Shown: positions 49,758 to 61,403 of the stretch, piece after piece
Layout of the letters: the number at the start of each line of letters is the position of its first letter
How positions within the stretch are numbered: position 1 is the stretch's first letter
Source: Incurvaria masculella
Taxonomy: Eukaryota > Arthropoda > Insecta > Lepidoptera > Incurvariidae
Length of the DNA: 64,000 nucleotides
Assembly: GCA_946894095.1 (NCBI GenBank)
Contig: OX335652.1
Coordinates: 7,649,001-7,713,000 of the forward strand
Direction of reading: 5' to 3'
The notes under the pieces: model-generated
Seen by the model: only the letters and a program-made list of their open reading frames with translations
The model's database searches: none
What the model was told of the DNA's origin: nothing
Made by a program: the position numbers and the translations under genes

Positions 49758-50040
49758 TCAAGAATACGAGCATGGTTCGGAATTCGGAATAAAATTGTAA
49801 GTCCCTTTCTACGACTACCTTCTACTACTAGGTGGTAGGGTTGATCCGCCCGGATTTGTCGATACCATGGAATTCGATGAAAAGATGGTCCAAGCGACAG
49901 TTAAACATTTTGTTTTCCATTCAGTTCAAAGTAGCCGTGGAACGTACAGGCATGACACCTAATTCCTTCGGTAACGCTGTGTGTTGGGTTAATACCATGC
50001 CGGTTGGTTCAGTATTAGCCATCCATATTCAGTCATATAT
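49758..50040 (+). mobile_element. SINE body and tail
   Basis: AGAATACGAGCATGGTTCGG, GGTGGTAGGGTTGATCCGCC, GATGAAAAGATGGTCCAAGC and AGCCATCCATATTCAG. The head is missing. Confidence 0.75.
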
Positions 50041-50586
50041 AAACCATATTATGTTGACGTTAAAGTTGTAGTTAAGGGACGTTAGATGTTCTATGTAAAG
50101 ACATGGAAATCGTTACTGTACTTGACCATATATTGTTGAAAAGTGAAGTATTCTAATATTATAAGAACGCAATACGACCAACACTCTCAAGAGGCGAGGT
50201 TTTATTAGATATAATCAAACTAATTTCTCAGTTCGCCTAAAGTTGGAGGAGCTGCTTCTAACACGAACTTAGTTCTCGTTGCCAGAGTTCGTTAATATCC
50301 GATTTTAACGAATACGTATTACATCTTTAACTAGGATGTCTCAAAGTTTGTTCTTGGTGGATTAATTTTGTTCGCAAATTATCTGAACTGAGGAAAGAAA
50401 ATTGTGTTCTGATTAAAAATGGCAGAAGTCAATTAAATGTTTTAACTAAATTAGTTTAAATGCTTTCCTATATTAACATATTTATTTGTCTGTGCACTAG
50501 GAATTTGCAGACAGGTAAGGTATTTTATTTTTTGGTTAAAATAACCTAACACATGCATTGCATACTCGAAAATGTATATTTAAGAA
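50041..50586. other. No gene recognised
   Basis: AT-rich spacer up to the Helitron. Confidence 0.4.
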
Positions 50587-51721
50587 CTAGCTGCGGTACC
50601 CGGCTCCGCTCGGGTTAGTGTCGGCTAAATTATCTCATGGATAAAAAGTAGCCCACATGACTGGTCCAAAATAGGGTCAAACTGGTCCAGGACAATGTAT
50701 CCATGTACCAAATTTAATCAAGATCGTTCGAGCCGAAATAGCATGATTTAATGAGAAACATCCAATAATTCCCATTTGGAGCTTCGTTGACGTTTGGTGG
50801 CTATATAAAAAAAAAAATTTGCCGCGAGAACCTTTCTGCACTTTCACTGCTACATTGCTTACCTAGTAAGTAACGTGTAACGTAGGTAAGTTTTGCGTGG
50901 ACTCCAACCCACAGCCAGCCTCAACATCGAAAACAGTAACCCATCTCGAACCTGACTGTTCCCAGAGATGCTATACATTGATAAAATACGCATATAAATC
51001 AGGTAAGTGGTTCGCATGTTATAAGACTTTAAGACTCACTAATTACCCTTCTGGTAATGAAGCGTTATATTATGTAATCTATAAGTTTTTAGTAGAATCA
51101 GGCTAGACGTAGATACAATGCACATCTAAATCGAGTAATTGGTTCTCAAGGATTTTATTCTGTTGGTCGCTCCTCCGGCGATTTAGCGTGATGCCAAGTA
51201 GTCCTAAAGTTGCAGGAAATACCAAGCCGTACTTCAGTAAAAGTAAGCGCTGCCGCCGCAAAGCCGAGCCGTGCATAGCATTGCAGTTTGTATGACAGCC
51301 CCATCTTAGCGTAAGCGGAACTGAATTCTATTTAGCCAATCCTAATTCCCGGGTAGTTAAATGTACATGTACTAAGTTTTACAAATCGCTAGTGCCTTGA
51401 AAATTCGCCAAACGGACACCAAACTGTCACGACGTCTGCCCTCCCCCCGCCGCCGCTCCCCGCCACCGCCCCCGGCTCCTCTCCCCCTAGTGTGAAGTAT
51501 CGCTACCGGCATCGTTTTCGCAGCCCCGTGAAAGTTCTAAAGCCCATGGGCACATAAATTGTAGCCTATGTGTTATTCTGATGCATAAGCTATATTATTG
51601 TAAAGTTTCATTAGAATCCATTCAGTAGTTTTTACGTGAAAGAGTAACAAACATCCATCCATCCATCCATCCATCCATCCATCCATTATTACAAACTTTC
51701 CCCTTTATATTATTTATTAGA
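50587..51721 (-). mobile_element. Non-autonomous Helitron, complete copy
   Basis: 1,135 bp on the minus strand. A|TCTAATAAATAATATAAAG at the 5' end; CCCGAGCGGAGCCGGG hairpin, GTACCGCAG and CTAG|T at the 3' end. Contains (GGAT)n, a GC-rich core (51440-51490), AACTGAATTCCGCTTACG-type sequence (near 51310) and the captured 5S-SINE segment (50885-50960). No protein. It is the reference copy for the nested one at 10968-13005. Confidence 0.92.
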
Positions 51722-51839
51722 TGTATAGGTTTTATATGAATTGGGTTTTATATTTTCAATAAAAACGTCTAGAATGTAGAGTTGTGTTGAACATTGTTTT
51801 ATGTACATCCTACGTACTAATGACCTATTACTGTCAAGA

Positions 51840-52030
51840 TGTAAGCCCAAAACACTACGAAGGAACAAGGTGCCATGCCGAGACCTTCCTTATATTGCAC
51901 GGCTAGTTTTTTGGTTTAATTGGTTGGAAGAAATTGGAAGGAATTGCTGCTTCGATTATCGCTCATTCAATGCAACCCTACCGGCTGGTAAAACTACAGT
52001 TTCACAGAAAATCAGAACCACGAACGATGA
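51840..52030 (-). mobile_element. SINE fragment, old
   Basis: AACAAGGTGCCATGCCGAGA, CTTCCTTATATTGCACGGC and TGCTGCTTCGATTATCG are diverged body words on the minus strand. Confidence 0.55.
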
Positions 52031-52297
52031 ATTCCCTAGTCACCTCTTACGACATGCACAGGAAGAAATGCAGTGAGTTCATTGTATGCATTCTTGTACC
52101 GGAACTCACATATTTACTTAAATTGTTTAATAACTGCATTTTATACATTTAATAACTAGTGCATTCGCAATTAGAAGAATATCATTAAAAAATTGCCTTA
52201 GTATCAGATAAGCTATTGCTTAGTGTTTTTAGTTTTCTTAATAAATACTTTTATGCAAATATGGTTATGGAAAAACTTGGTATAAATCTATTTCATG

Positions 52298-52425
52298 ATT
52301 AAGGGCCTTTTTCACCTACTGCCGATTAGCTTAATCGCCACATATTAAGGGCTTTCTTTAGCAGTTTGCAATCAATACTAGCACAAGATAACCAGAACTT
52401 TAGTAATAAAGGCCTTTTAAGTCTT
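52298..52425 (+). mobile_element. Short MITE with AAGGGCCT ends, copy 2
   Basis: TTAAGGGCCTTTTTCACCTA to TTAGTAATAAAGGCCTTTT. Inverted relative of 34428-34556. Confidence 0.7.
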
Positions 52426-53134
52426 GATTAATATAAATCAGCACTTGGTGAAAACCAGGCAAATACTAATAAGCTGGTACTTGCCGTTAAAATTCAAGCT
52501 CTAAATAGATTTGAAAAACGTTGACACGCGTTAACTTCTACAACATGAGCGGCATAATATCCCCAGTATTTAATTTTGCTTTAGAAATACTTTTTCTTTT
52601 GGCTATATACGAATTACAATTCATTAAAACATGAGCTATTCTGAGCGAATCGAGGACATCCGAAGATTTGAAGATGCGTGAAGATGCGAACGACAACATG
52701 GTTTAGCGGCGTCCCCGAGAGATTTCTTCGGAACGCCTACTGGGTGAATTTAGCTCATTTCCTGAAGGGCTGAAGAAATACTGCTGTAATCATTTCGGTC
52801 CATTTCCGCGGTCGGGAAGTGGCAAGAGTTCGTGCTTGGGGAATGGAATTTATCTTCGGCGGGAGCAGGAAACAATCTCGGCGCTGCCGTGACGAGAAAA
52901 CACTCTTTCACTTTGACTTCTGCGTGGTATCATTTCGTGATCTGCGACATTTCAATTTGAAACCTGTCGGAACGTTTTGTTAGATGAAAACACCTGTTAT
53001 GAAGAAACTAGAAGGTGAACTGAATATGTTTGAAAAACCGTAACATTTTTCAAACATGTCTAACGACCACAGTAATCTCGAAAGTATCATAAACTGAAAA
53101 TGAATTGAATTTTTAATATTTTCGAACAAACGTA
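52426..53134. other. No gene recognised
   Basis: Mixed composition; no frame or repeat of note. Confidence 0.4.
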
Positions 53135-53441
53135 TTTTTAGGGTTACCCAAAGGGTGAAAACGGAACCCTATTACTAAGCTACCGCTGTCCGTCCGTCCG
53201 TCCGTCCGTCCGTCCGTCTGTCACAGGGCTGTATCTCGTGAATCGTAATAGGTAGGCAGCTGAAATTTTCACAGAGTGTGTATTTTTTTATTTTGCCGCT
53301 ATAACAACCAATAGGTAAAATAAATAAATAACAAAAATTAAAGGGGGATCGCATACAAAACACGTTATTTTTTTGTGTTAAATCTTGTACGATCGTACGG
53401 AACCCTTCGTGTGCGAGTCCGACTCGCACTTGGCCGGTTTT
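53135..53441 (-). repeat. Lepidopteran TCCG-microsatellite repeat, copy 11
   Basis: Full length from GCCGGCCAAGTGCGAG (minus strand) to the hairpin, which here has lost part of one arm (AGGGTTACCCAAAGGG). Confidence 0.88.
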
Positions 53442-55617
53442 TTTTCAAATGATTAAGAAATTGGCTGACTTATGTTGTAATAAAAATAAAATATTTATGA
53501 TTATTATTATATTTCTCAAACTTATTAGACTTAGAAAACACAAAAACAAAAAGATATAAGTTGAACGCTGAAAGGGCATGTGTACTACATACTTAAACCT
53601 AATCCCCGTGGAAATGAAAAATGTACATGCAGGTGTAATAAAAACACTTGATCATATTGACAGCAGCAACGTATATTGCAAATTGGACAGGTCTACGACT
53701 CGAACTAACAGTTTTATTGCCTAACACATTTTCGCAAAGGACTTAGAACAAAAAAAATCAGCTTGAAATACTTGAACCACTTCTGGGAATTTTATTGATT
53801 TCTAACTTCCTCCTGTATTAGATGAACCTGACGTTAGTCATAAATAAGTGATTTTGTATACGACATTGAACACATTATCTTCAACTACTTTTGCATTGTA
53901 TTGTGATATTTATTTATGGAACGCAGGGAAAAGGCTTGGAATTGTCAAATAATTAAATTTGATCAAATTGTAAGCATACAAAGTTCATTATCTGTCGTTA
54001 TCATGGAAAGTTGTAGCAAGCATATTTTAAGGGATATAGTTTTTTTATGGAAATAATTTACTTTCAACAAAACTAAATGCGTTCCTAAATTGTTAAAATA
54101 AACAACAAACTGCCAAACAATCTTCGCTATACTTTGAACGAAGATCCATTTCATTTGAAAAATATGGCAATAAGGGCGAGCACTGTGTCAAGGTTTCCGT
54201 TCGTGTAAAGATATAAGAGAGCTCGTTGAGGGTATATCGGTGCAATATTTCCCGCTTTATAGGACGACTTGTCATCGGCTATCTCGATCCCCCAAGGGCG
54301 GTGCCGCCAGCTTCGTGCTGGGCTGTGATCATAAAGTAAGGAAGGGCGGGAACCGAAACTAGACACTTTTTAGTGATAATACAAACACTGACGATAGAGC
54401 CGTCCAGTTAGATCTTCTATTAATTAGCTCACTTCAGCGATAGAAACCGGACCCCCTGCTAAGGGCGCCACTAAGCATTCTTAGAACTGGCCACTTGTAA
54501 ACGAAATAATAACAAAATAAGTACACATTTTGAAAATGGAATTCTTTGCCAATATTATTGCGCATGTATTTCATTCATTTGTTATCTGTTTTACGATTTG
54601 GCGGCAAACTGAAAATTGTCTGTGTCACGTCAGCATAAATTTATCGCAAAAAAATTTTCGTGCAATGTTTTTTTAAGAATTTCATTGTAATTGAAGTCAA
54701 CAAGAAATGGTTAAAAGATTTAACGTAGGTGATTCAAATGCTGTGTTCTCTTACTTAATCTGTGGCTGTGTTTGACATACTTACGGGTGACGAAATTGGA
54801 TTCACTGTTATGATCCCCAAACTAAAAGACAGTGAGTGTTTTCTTCAGAGGTGTTTCCAACAAAAGTGAAGAGAGGTCGAGATTCCAAAGGTGTCAAGAA
54901 AAACTTCAGATGTCACGGATTCAAATTATAAGCGACTTAATTAGGCGATTACATTCGTGTTGGAAAAAAACTACATTTTGAAATCTAATAATAATAAGAC
55001 GACGAGATTTTAAGCTTGTATTTTCCGCTTGAGAAAAGGCAGACTTTCCTTCCAAGTGGAAGCAAATTTGCATGATATATATGTGAACAAACTCGTTCAA
55101 GCAGAGAAGCTCGTAGATCCTTCATAAGATTACGGGAATACGGCAGAAGACGCCTGGGCAATCTCTACCAACGAGTTTGTCTCAGCAGTAATATCCATAA
55201 AAATATGTGTGAAAATATTCCAGCTACATACATTATGTGACAAAGAAACCCCCCATTACACCTCAAGTGGTCCCCGTGATGAAAACAAACCTAACATAGC
55301 GCTAAGCTTACAAGGCGAACACAGAGTCGCGAGTTAGAGAGAGGTGGAACATACCTACCCGATGGGTCAATTTTTTGTTTATATAATTATCTCATCGGCA
55401 AGCGTCGTGAGTTATGTAAGTATGGGTGTTCGTTGTGAGAAATCTCGTTGTATTAGTTTTTACGAGCAAAATCAGATTTTGAAAATAATCTGATCACAAT
55501 GCTTCACATGTAGATGTCGCTGAAACTCTAATTAATGAGATAACGGCAATTTCGCATCCATTAAATACATAAAATTATCAAAGAAATATATTTTGACATA
55601 ATGGCCGATTTCCAAGT
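53442..55617. other. Long stretch without a recognised gene
   Basis: AT-rich. 54340-54420 resembles 3285-3370. 55310-55450 shares weak words (CCCGATGGG, ATCTCATCGG) with 4840-4960. No domain in any frame. Confidence 0.45.
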
Positions 55618-55968
55618 CCATCATTTATTTAAATAATAATAAAAATAAAAAAGTGGATTTTTCTCATTAGAAATCTGAAAGTAATTCGATTTCAAGATAT
55701 AAGCAAAAACAGCATATATGCATAAACAAAAAAATCCATTTGCTTTTAGATTTCTACATTTAGTCAAAAAAGTTCGGAAATGGACACCGTTTCCGCAATG
55801 TATTTTGTATAGAAAAAGGAAACATACATTAACGAAAATAGGTTGATTTCTAGACAAGGAATCATATATTGTAAGAATGACACTTATAATCGTCAGTCAG
55901 ACTTAGTTAGTTAACTTGGGGTGCCTCGTCTAACTTTGCGATTTGGCTAGTACCAGGGCCTTAAGTGT
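55618..55968 (+). repeat. CTAGTACCAGG repeat, full copy 2
   Basis: ATTTAAATAATAATAAAAAT to GGCTAGTACCAGGGCCTTAAG, with about 20 bp extra (GCATATATGCATAAAC) relative to 46640-46960. Confidence 0.75.
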
Positions 55969-56579
55969 ATAACTCTGCGGAATATTCCGCGCTTTTGCTG
56001 TTTGTCTCCACGCGCCCACCACCACTGAGCGCGGCTGTTTGTCATCCATGTTTTTGACAGGGACTTAGCGTTAAATTTAGTGTTATTGCTCTTTCCGAAG
56101 TTTCATTAAGACCTCTCCAGCACTTACTCACTGTATGATCGTGTATTAAGTGAGATCGATACACCCAGCATCGATCGGTAACATTAATGGTGCGAAATAT
56201 AACAAAATATAGTCCATAGCATGTCCGCAAGACAGCTAGCGGAAAATTATATCATTACTGTTGGCGACCGGGCCTCACAGATTGCTTCATAAAATATTAA
56301 AAGGGTTTTAAAATAAAACTTTGCATTCTAAAATGAAATTTGTAAGAAAATATGTATGTTTTATAAGATTTATGAAATAAATGTGGTTTTAGTAGCTTAG
56401 CTTAGTAAAGAATTATGTGAATTGTTAACTTCGTTTTTCTGAAATAAAATCCATGTCCTTAACTGAGATGAAGGTGTCGGGGATTTTGTGCTTTATGACA
56501 AATAAAGAGACAGAGCCTGACTGATGGGGAAGCATACATGTTGACGAAGGAAATCATGCCTGAAGGCCATTTCTAAACA
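55969..56579. other. No gene recognised
   Basis: AT-rich spacer. Confidence 0.4.
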
Positions 56580-56700
56580 ATTTCATTTATTTAAAATGTT
56601 TGGTAGTCAAACTACACTCAGTTAAGTCATAAAGATCCGCGGATTCGATCAACGCAGTAAAAAAGAACCCGCAAAGAAATTTCGCGGGTTTACATAAGAT
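56580..56700 (+). repeat. Repeat partner showing the empty site of MITE A copy 4
   Basis: GGTAGTCAAACTACACTCAG joins directly to TTAAGTCAT and GATCCGCGGATTCGATCAAC, as in 42292-42575 without the insertion. Confidence 0.75.
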
Positions 56701-56852
56701 ATTTTTCCATCCACAATTATAATATACACACTTAGATCTAAATGCTTTTGAAGTGAAATCTTCTTGAGCACCGTGTTGAAACTCGATGAAACTAAAAAAG
56801 CGACAGTCAAAAGAGACAAACACATACACCTATAGGACTTAATATGCGAACA

Positions 56853-57540
56853 TCTATACTAATAATAAATCTGTAATGGGTGTTCATTCAGTAAGTTGCT
56901 TTGTTTTCTAAGATACTTCGTTTGTAGACTTTATGTAAGACTAAAACTAAATTGATGATTTTTAGAAATCAGTTGTGTATGTATGTCTGTATGTTCCTCC
57001 ATAACTCTTAAACTGATCATCCGAATTCGATGAAACTTACTACACGTATATGTAAATACACGGGACACAGGATAGGCTATATATAATTCAGTTCCGCTTA
57101 CGTTAAGATGTAGCTGTCATACAAACCGAAATGCCCCGAGGCGGCGGCTTGGGGGGTAATCACTATTATTATTATTATTAAATTTTTTTTTATTAAATTT
57201 TTTTTAATAATAAATCTGTAATGGGTGTTCATTCAGTAAGTTGCTTTGTTTTCTAAGATACTTCGTTTGTAGACTTTATGTATGATACTAAAACTAAATT
57301 GATGATTTTTAGAAATCAGTTGTGTATGTATGTATGTATGTTCCTCCATAACTCTTAAACTGATCATCCGAAGTCGATGAAACTTACTACACGTATATGT
57401 AAATACACGGGACACAGGATAGGCTATATATAATTCAGTTCCGCTTACGTTAAGATGTAGCTGTCATACAAACCGAAATGCCCCGAGGCGGCGGCTTGGG
57501 GGGTAATCACTATTATTATTATTATTATTATTAAATTTTA
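56853..57540 (+). mobile_element. Tandem duplication of a Helitron 5' half
   Basis: Unit 1 starts A|TCTATACTAATAATAAATC at 56853. Unit 2 restarts at about 57206 with the same words. Each runs through GAAACTTACTACACGTATAT and AATTCAGTTCCGCTTACG to GGCGGCTTGGGGGGTAATC and (ATT)n. The units are nearly identical (about 310 bp). The sequence resembles part of the Helitron at 50587-51721. A CTAG occurs shortly after (57549) but is not followed by T. Confidence 0.75.
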
Positions 57541-57610
57541 TATACACTAGCAGCTACAAGCTGATGCGTGTATTTTAATTATTGAGTGCACTGTATGAAT
57601 ATTTTTGCAA

Positions 57611-58340
57611 GTAAAGTTTTTTTTTTAGTTTAGTTTTTATTTATTGCTTCTCGTTTTTGATATTTGTCCAATTTGTTTTTAAAACTGTTCACTGAGTTAG
57701 CACTTATCACTTTTTCTGGCAATTTATTCCAAGTGTCAACAACTCTGTTAGATAGGAAGTGCTTTCTCGGGTTTGAAGTAGTATTATTGCGGTTAAGTTT
57801 CAAGGAGTGTCCTCGAAGTCTCTCATTAGTATTTTTTGTATACGTTGATTTAAGACTCGGTACATCGTAGTGTTCAGTCAGGATTTTGTAGGTCTCAATT
57901 AGGTCTCCTCGCTGCCTTCTTTTTTCCAATGTATTAAGACCAAGAGTGTCAAGGCGATCTTCATATGATTTGTGCCTTTTTTTTGTTGCGCGTCTCTGAA
58001 CCTTTTCCAATATATCTATATCCTTTTTGAAGTAGGGGCTCCATACTTGATATGCATACTCCAGGAGGGGACGTACATATGACTTGTAGAGCTTAAGAAA
58101 CAGGTCAATGTTTATGCAGGAAAAGGATTTCAGAATCATATAAAGCAGTGAATTTGCTCTCTTAACCACTTCGATTATATGGTTATCCCATTTGAGGTCA
58201 TTGGACACCGTTACGCCGAGATCGACCTGTGAGGAAACTGCATTCAAGGGGAGTCCATCGATGGAGTATTGAAGGTGAGGATTTTTGGGGCCTATGTGCA
58301 GCACAGTGGATTTGTCTGCATTTAAGGAGAGCAGCATCTG
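57611..58340 (-). mobile_element. 5'-truncated CR1-like LINE
   Basis: An open frame of 235 codons (58337 to 57630) encodes LSLNADKSTVLHIGPKNP, DLGVTVSNDLKWDNHI, LYKSYVRPLLEYAYQVWSPY, YEDRLDTLGLNTLEKRRQRG and a W-N-x-L-P end (VVDTWNKLPEKV). This is the post-catalytic part of a CR1-type reverse transcriptase, complete at its C terminus. Catalytic motif and endonuclease are missing. A short A/T-rich tail follows at 57600-57640. The lack of stops suggests a fairly recent insertion. Confidence 0.85.
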
Positions 58341-58500
58341 CTTTTATTTCTTCGTTTACTTCTTCTAAGCCACGCAACTTTTTGATACAGTTTTCATTAA
58401 TATAAGGAGCGATCAATGAGCAAGGATTGCGTGTGTAATGTTTTAATATGTAATACAAACCTTAAGAGAAAAATTAAAACTATGTGCCTAAAAATTGTAG

Positions 58501-59004
58501 GTTTTAAAAAGGCCTACAGAAAAGTTCCACGATATTATGTAGAGCGATAACTTCGAAACATTCGCCCGATTTATTTGCGTATTTCATCAACGTATAGTAA
58601 CTCTGGGCGCAGTCAGATTCCGGATGGGTTACCGTTTTCGATGTTGAAGGTGGCTGTGGTTCGTATTCCTCATAAAACTTTTTAAAAGTAAGGAAGGTGG
58701 TAGGGTTAATCCCGCCTTTGTTGGTTTTGTATACATTTCTATGTAGCAGTGCCAGTGCAGTAAGGGTCTGGCGACACATGCTTTTAGAATTCGCTCCCAA
58801 ATGTTTACGAAGCTCTAAATGGGAATATGTCGATGTTTATCAATAAATCATGCAACATCGGTTCAAACAATTTTGATTAAATTTGCTAGATGGATGGAGT
58901 CCTGCACCAGCCTTTTGGTGGGTTACTTTTTATCCAGGTAATAATTCAGACTGAAATCAATCCAACACGACATTGACCCGAGTGGAGCCGGGTACCGCAG
59001 CTAG
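58501..59004 (+). mobile_element. Helitron 3' part with the longest captured SINE piece
   Basis: Ends CCCGAGTGGAGCCGGG, TACCGCAGCTAG|T. Its inner part reads GGATGGGTTACCG, GTTGAAGGTGGCTGTGGTTC and GGTGGTAGGGTTAATCCCGC, keeping SINE body words lost from the other two copies. The 5' half is missing. Confidence 0.8.
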
Positions 59005-59370
59005 TTCTAAATAGTTTCCTGAAGGGTATAAGAAGCGACCTCCGCTTGACCTTGAGAATGCGTCGATCCGCCCCGGCGCGACACGTCGCTGCAAGCCTGG
59101 CTTGAAGGTTCACGTCTACTGCGTGTGAACTGCACACATCTTTTTGTAATAACAATTAATCGAGTCGATTAGAGAATTGCTTAATTTGTAGTTTAGGTTG
59201 TAGGATATAGGGAATGCCGTTCTGGAACCTGCTATGAGGTGCAACGTGGGTGCAACACTCGCGAGAGAGATAATGATACCGTGAGGGCTATATTATGCCG
59301 AATGTCAGACCGTTTGCGACTCGTAGTTATATTTTATTTTATAAGTAGACCTCGCGAGTCTGTCTTTTTG
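59005..59370. other. No gene recognised
   Basis: Spacer of mixed composition. Confidence 0.4.
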
Positions 59371-59850
59371 AACATTTGAATATTTTTTTTACTTTAAAAT
59401 TGTTGAAATATTTTAAAAAACTGGCTCGACAAAAATACTATAGAAATATGGAACCTGCTCGCAACAGAGTAGAGGATCGGTTGAGAAAAGCGACCTGTAG
59501 AGGAAAACCGCTTTTGTCGAAATTGCTCCGCCATTTTGATTTTTTTTTAAAACTGGTTCGCCTAACAAATTCTATCTCTTATATAAATATCGATCATGCT
59601 TACAAACTTTCACGAGAATCGGTGAACAAATGCGATCTGTCGAGGAAACGATCGGACGGACATGCCACATTTGAACATTTTTGTAAATTACTCCGCCATT
59701 TTATAAAAAAAAATAAAAAACTGGCTCGATAAAAAAAATATGTAAAAATATCAAACCAGCTTACAACATTTTAAGCGAATCGGTTGAGACCCAACCTGAA
59801 GACAAACTTGAAACGGAAACCTTCGCCACCCTCCGTCAAAAATCTTGAAT
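59371..59850 (+). repeat. Imperfect tandem repeat, three units of about 160 bp
   Basis: AAACTGGCTCG (or GGTTCG), ATCGGTTGAGA-like and CTCCGCCATTTT words recur about every 140-180 bp. The 118-codon frame across it is a by-product. It may be a degenerate satellite or retroelement 3' region. Confidence 0.55.
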
Positions 59851-59949
59851 TATTTATTTGTTTTTAAAGTATAATTAAACATTTATTGCAAATATAGAGA
59901 ATATACAAGGTTAATAATAGAATAAGAAATTAAAATTAAATTAAATAGA

Positions 59950-60209
59950 AAAATTCATTAAATTTATCCGAGGCTGCCATTGTCCCTAATACACTTATGG
60001 CATTACCTCTTTGAATTTCCACGCTTATGCGGCGAATAAAGAATGCTTTGGAGCGTTCCATGCTCACCCGATGCTTCACTTAACAGGTTATCAAGTGCAA
60101 CTGAAACGGATAAAGCATCGGGGGACCACGCGCCAAGGGTTTCCACCGCAAAAGGTAGAAACTCAAAGAGGGGTAGTAGGGATTCGTACTTTTTTCGCTT
60201 ACGTAGCAA
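59950..60209 (-). pseudogene. Degenerate retroelement ORF C terminus
   Basis: The minus strand has LPLFEFLPFAVETLGAWSPD, then after a frameshift ISVEIQRGNAISVLGTM. P-x-A-V-E-T-L-G-x-W and A-I-Q-R-G-N-A are words I associate with the end of some non-LTR polyproteins. Stops and a frameshift show decay. Confidence 0.5.
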
Positions 60210-60264
60210 GGCGGAGGCCGTTTTATAGTATTGAATAATTAAATACTATAAAACGGCCTCCGCC
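60210..60264. repeat. Perfect 23-bp inverted repeat
   Basis: GGCGGAGGCCGTTTTATAGT plus ATT (60210-60232) and its exact inverse (60242-60264), loop of 9 nt. It lies at the edge of the retroelement remnant. Confidence 0.93.
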
Positions 60265-60717
60265 AACAAATTCATGCAAAATTTCAGCTAACTGAACTAA
60301 CTTTTTCTTGCAACATAAAGAGAGTTTCAAAGTTTTTTTATACGAAAAAGTCGATGCTCGCATGCGCCAGTTTTATCGAAATGATAGAAAGTTATTACAT
60401 TTGCGTCGTTAAAAAAACACTTAAGAGCCCAAAACTTCTCGGCTCGGCCGAAAGTTCTGTCCTTACATGAAAGCAGTTCGAATTCATAAGCATTCCATCT
60501 CGGAATGTTCGCTAGAGGTTCCACTCCGCCGCGGGCCGCACCGCACCGCGCGCGTCAATATTTCTCTAGCAGAACTCGCCGAGGCGCCAGTCGTAAAGTT
60601 ATACGCAGAAGAGGCTAAGGCAAATATTTATAAGAGAGCACAGGGGACGGATAAATACTGGATGTAGGCGTGCTCGTAACTCGCATATGTTCATTTTAAC
60701 TTTGACCTCCGTTTATA
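60265..60717. other. Unassigned region with a 66-codon frame
   Basis: The frame 60467-60667 has a GC-rich centre (VPLRRGPHRTARVN) and an acidic end, but no start context, splice site or family evidence. ATTTATAAG near 60628 could be a chance TATA word. Confidence 0.3.
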
Positions 60718-60729
60718 CAGGGTGTCGTA

Positions 60730-61027
60730 ACGGCCAAGTGCGAGTCGGACTCGCACACGAAGGATGCCGTACCATACCATCGCACAAGATTTAACTCCAC
60801 AAAATCACGTTTTTTGTATGGGGTCCCCCTTAATTTCTTATTATTTATTTATTTTACCTATTTGCTGTTATAGCGGCAAAATAAATACACACTATGTGAA
60901 CATTTAAGCTGCCTACCTATTACGGTTCATGATATAAAGCCCTGTGACAGACGGACGGACGGATGGACGGACATCAAAGGCTTAGTAATAGGGTTCCGTT
61001 GGTACCCTTTGGGTACGGAACCCTAAA
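60730..61027 (+). repeat. Lepidopteran TCCG-microsatellite repeat, copy 12
   Basis: ACGGCCAAGTGCGAGTCGG to GGGTACGGAACCCTAA, nested in the element at 60718-61403. Short tract. Confidence 0.87.
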
Positions 61028-61111
61028 AGTTTTTTTTTCTAAAGTGTCTAGTTACCGAGATATACATTTTTGAAATTTATGTTTTCGTCCAGTGTAATTT
61101 AACGCGACGTT

Positions 61112-61222
61112 GTAACTGTGCATAAGGAAGGTCTTGGCATGGAAACTAGATCCCACGTGGCGAGTCAGGCTAATGTCACGACAGTAGGTGTGATATTAGC
61201 CGTCCATGTCCGAGTACATACA
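61112..61222 (+). mobile_element. SINE tail fragment
   Basis: AAGGAAGGTCTTGGCATGG, CACGTGGCGAGTCAGGCTAA and TATTAGCCGTCCATGTCCG. Confidence 0.7.
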
Positions 61223-61403
61223 ACGTTCCCACGTTCTTACGGATCATTAGATTCTTTTTACACTAAATTATTGAATTACTTTGTATGGAAAGTCTAACTT
61301 TTTATTTAGAGGGTATTCAGCACAGAGTTTTTAAACTGTTTTGTTTGTTTCAATCACAATTATTATTTCACAAATTTAATGTACTTGCCATTACGACATC
61401 CTG

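Larger units (their letters stand above)
60718..61403. mobile_element. TA-flanked element with CAGGGTGTCGTAACGGCC ends
   Basis: CAGGGTGTCGTAACGGCC at the left and GCCATTACGACATCCTG at the right. TA precedes it and ATA follows. Relative of 35240-35571; TTTTTCTAAAGTGTCTAGTTAC and TTTTTATTTAGAGGGTATTC are shared inner words. Filled by a TCCG repeat and a SINE tail. Confidence 0.72.

Noticed and set aside
59376..59732. 118-codon plus-strand open frame
   Set aside because: It lies across an imperfect tandem repeat, and the protein repeats only as a consequence.
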